DNA of 13,387 nucleotides from positions 14,226-27,612 of the forward strand of contig DEFE01000001.1 in NCBI GenBank assembly GCA_002350625.1. The letters run 5' to 3'. Every line of letters begins with the position of its first letter. The first letter of the stretch is position 1. The position numbers were made by a program, and so were the translations under genes. Shown piece by piece: positions 11,969 through 13,387 of this stretch. The notes under the pieces are model-generated. The model ran no database searches. It had not been told where the DNA came from and worked only from the letters and a program-made list of their open reading frames with translations. This stretch comes from Lachnospiraceae bacterium UBA2860. Lineage in GTDB: Bacteria; Bacillota; Clostridia; Lachnospirales; Lachnospiraceae.

Positions 11969-13063
11969 ATGACACGAGAGCAGTTAATCGAAAAACGTAA
12001 AGCCAAAAAGCGCAACCGGCTGCTGATCAGGGCAGGCGGCGCGGCGGCTGTCGTCATCGTGGCCGCCATCGGCGTGAGAGCTCTGCTCACGCGGCCGAAG
12101 AAGCAGGTGATCAAGGAAGAACCTGTGCCGGTCGTGGAGGAGGTGGCGACGGATACGGCCGTGCGGTCGCAGGTGGCGTCGTCGGTCGGCGGAAGCCCCG
12201 GCTGGAACGTCAACGCGAGCGGCTGGTTTTACCTGAACGACGACGACACGATCTTCACGAACGGCTGGAAGACGATCGACGGACAGCGCTATTATTTCAA
12301 AGAAAATGGCTACATGGCGACCGGCTGGGTCAACACCGGCAGCGTCAAGGATACCTACTTCGACGAGAGCGGCGTCGTCGACCCGACGAAGACGCAGAAG
12401 CTCGTGGCGCTGACCTATGACGACGGCCCGTCCGACACATCGACGCAGATGGTGCTGGACGCGCTCGAGAAGTACGGCCAGAAGGCGACCTTCTTCGTCG
12501 TCGGCGATCAGGTGAAGGTCTACCCGGAGCGCGTGAAGCGCGCGTATGATCTGGGCATGGAAATCGGCAACCACACCTACGACCACCCCTGGCTCAATCA
12601 GCTGAGCGGGGAGGAGATCCAGGAGGAGCTGTCGAAGAACGACGACCTCATCAGTGAGATCACCGGCGAGAGGACCGTGGTCATGCGTCCGACGGGTGGC
12701 GGCATCAGCGCCAACCTCATCAACAGTGTCGGCAAGCCGATGATCCAGTGGGATGTCGACACGCTCGACTGGGACCACAAGGACGACGAGAAGACCTACG
12801 AAGCGATCATGAACCAGGTCGAGGACGGCTCCGTCATCCTGATGCACGACCTCTTCGCGCCGGCCGGGAACACGGCCGAGCGGACGATCTCGTCGCTCAT
12901 CGACATGGGCTACAAATGCGTGACGATCTCCGAGCTCGCCGAGGCCTACGGCTACGATCTGGAGCCGGGCGGCCAGTATTACGCCTTCTATCCGGGCGGC
13001 TGCGACCTCAACAAGAGCAAGGAGGAGGGCCTCCTCGATCCGGTGGCGGCCTGGGACGAGTAA
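11969..13063 (+). CDS. membrane-anchored polysaccharide deacetylase with glucan-binding-like repeats
   Basis: A 364-aa protein of the carbohydrate esterase 4 (NodB) family, which includes the peptidoglycan N-acetylglucosamine deacetylase PgdA. The basic N-terminus and one hydrophobic helix (about 19-40) anchor it with the enzyme outside. Residues 79-135 hold repeats of the choline/glucan-binding type: GWFYLNDDDTIFTNGWKTIDG, then YYFKENGYMATGW. The NodB domain follows: TYDDGPS at 149-155 (Asp151 catalytic base, Asp152 metal), GNHTYDHP at 200-207 (His202 and His206 metal), RPTGG at 240-244 in place of the usual RPPYG, WDVDTLDW at 261-268, and ILMHDL at 290-295 (His293). All key catalytic and metal residues are present. 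Deacetylation of wall glycans usually gives lysozyme resistance; other glycans are possible. The ribosome site is weak (AGGA). The gene is monocistronic. Confidence 0.9.
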   Translation: MTREQLIEKRKAKKRNRLLIRAGGAAAVVIVAAIGVRALLTRPKKQVIKEEPVPVVEEVATDTAVRSQVASSVGGSPGWNVNASGWFYLNDDDTIFTNGWKTIDGQRYYFKENGYMATGWVNTGSVKDTYFDESGVVDPTKTQKLVALTYDDGPSDTSTQMVLDALEKYGQKATFFVVGDQVKVYPERVKRAYDLGMEIGNHTYDHPWLNQLSGEEIQEELSKNDDLISEITGERTVVMRPTGGGISANLINSVGKPMIQWDVDTLDWDHKDDEKTYEAIMNQVEDGSVILMHDLFAPAGNTAERTISSLIDMGYKCVTISELAEAYGYDLEPGGQYYAFYPGGCDLNKSKEEGLLDPVAAWDE

Positions 13064-13087
13064 GCGGCTGTAATTCCTGCGGCCGAA

Positions 13088-13113
13088 CGGAAAGGAGAGT
13101 ATTCCTTTTTCCG
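13088..13113 (+). terminator. possible terminator after the deacetylase gene
   Basis: CGGAAAGGA (13088-13096) pairs with 13103-13113 with a two-base bulge, and the T run lies within the right arm rather than after it. A weak candidate. Confidence 0.3.
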
Positions 13114-13131
13114 GCGATCTGTGTTAAAACG

Positions 13132-13160
13132 TTATAAGAATCAAATTAACAATTTATAAT
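13132..13160 (+). promoter_or_regulatory. possible promoter of pckA
   Basis: A perfect TATAAT (13155-13160) with a weak -35, TTATAA (13132-13137), at 17 nt, in an AT-rich stretch just before the gene. The distance to the start codon is only 20 bases, so the leader is very short. Confidence 0.4.
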
Positions 13161-13180
13161 AAGAAAGAGGTAGGTACCCT

Positions 13181-13387
13181 ATGGCAGAACTGAATCTCAG
13201 CAAGTACGGCATCACCGGCGCGACGGACATCGTCTACAATCCTTCATTTGAGCTCCTCTTCGAGGAGGAAATGAAGCCGGAACTGACCGGTTATGACAAG
13301 GGCCAGCTCACAGAGCTCGACGCCGTCAACGTGATGACCGGCATCTACACCGGAAGGTCCCCCAAGGACAAGTACATCGTCATGGAC
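13181..13387 (+). CDS. pckA: phosphoenolpyruvate carboxykinase (ATP), N-terminal part (3' truncated by window)
   Basis: The first 69 codons of an ATP-dependent PEP carboxykinase, which converts oxaloacetate and ATP to phosphoenolpyruvate, CO2 and ADP, or runs in reverse in many fermenting bacteria to fix CO2 and gain ATP. The ATG at 13181 has AGAGG about ten bases before it. The protein begins MAELNLSKYGITGATDIVYNPS, and the family-defining segment TGIYTGRSPKDKYIV is visible at about residues 53-67; its Arg lies in the oxaloacetate-binding region of known enzymes. The frame is open to the window end; the rest of the ~530-aa protein, including the P-loop, is beyond the window. Confidence 0.93.
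   Translation, partial: MAELNLSKYGITGATDIVYNPSFELLFEEEMKPELTGYDKGQLTELDAVNVMTGIYTGRSPKDKYIVMD

Overview
The window looks like a chromosomal segment of a GC-rich, Gram-positive member of the Clostridia, most likely Lachnospiraceae-like. The support is consistent AGGAGG-type ribosome sites, SigA-type promoters (TTGNNN-N17-TATAAT variants), secreted FnIII proteins with Lys/Tyr-rich C-terminal modules, a CwlO/PcsB-like NlpC/P60 hydrolase, a PgdA-like deacetylase, an MntP-family exporter and ATP-type PEP carboxykinase. The family assignment is inference from gene content; there is no rRNA or other marker to settle it.

Layout, left to right. (1) The 3' end of an ABC exporter (1-534). (2) A block of three paralogous secreted FnIII proteins (649-1677, 1830-2777, 3336-4331). 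The promoter of the second carries a near-perfect LacI/CcpA-like palindrome between its -35 and -10. Between the second and third copies lies an AT-richer patch with a small unknown gene and an internally deleted DUF4160-like remnant. (3) Two tRNA-Val genes (GAC and CAC anticodons) on the minus strand, each with its own promoter, flanking a plus-strand pair: glycerophosphodiester phosphodiesterase and a PAP2-like membrane phosphatase. (4) rpiB, an MntP-like exporter, and a SPASM-like radical SAM protein of unknown function, followed by a shared terminator and a convergent TetR regulator that may be translated from a leaderless mRNA. (5) A divergent regulatory region leading to a secreted NlpC/P60 endopeptidase. 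Its 5' leader can fold into a nested helix plus a pseudoknot that ends directly against the Shine-Dalgarno, and its linker is about 125 residues made almost wholly of Asp, Glu, Tyr and Ser. (6) Tandem terminators including a 39-nt palindrome, a PgdA-like polysaccharide deacetylase with glucan-binding-like repeats, and the 5' end of pckA.

The main theme is the cell envelope: an exporter, three secreted FnIII proteins, lipid-phosphate enzymes, a peptidoglycan hydrolase and a glycan deacetylase. Mixed in are tRNA and central-metabolism genes (rpiB, pckA), and there is no sign of a large mobile island. The most unusual signals are regulatory: the candidate riboswitch-like leader at 10120-10188, palindromes placed inside promoter spacers (1738-1761, 11906-11925), an inverted repeat in the TetR/NlpC intergenic region, and the decayed DUF4160 module.
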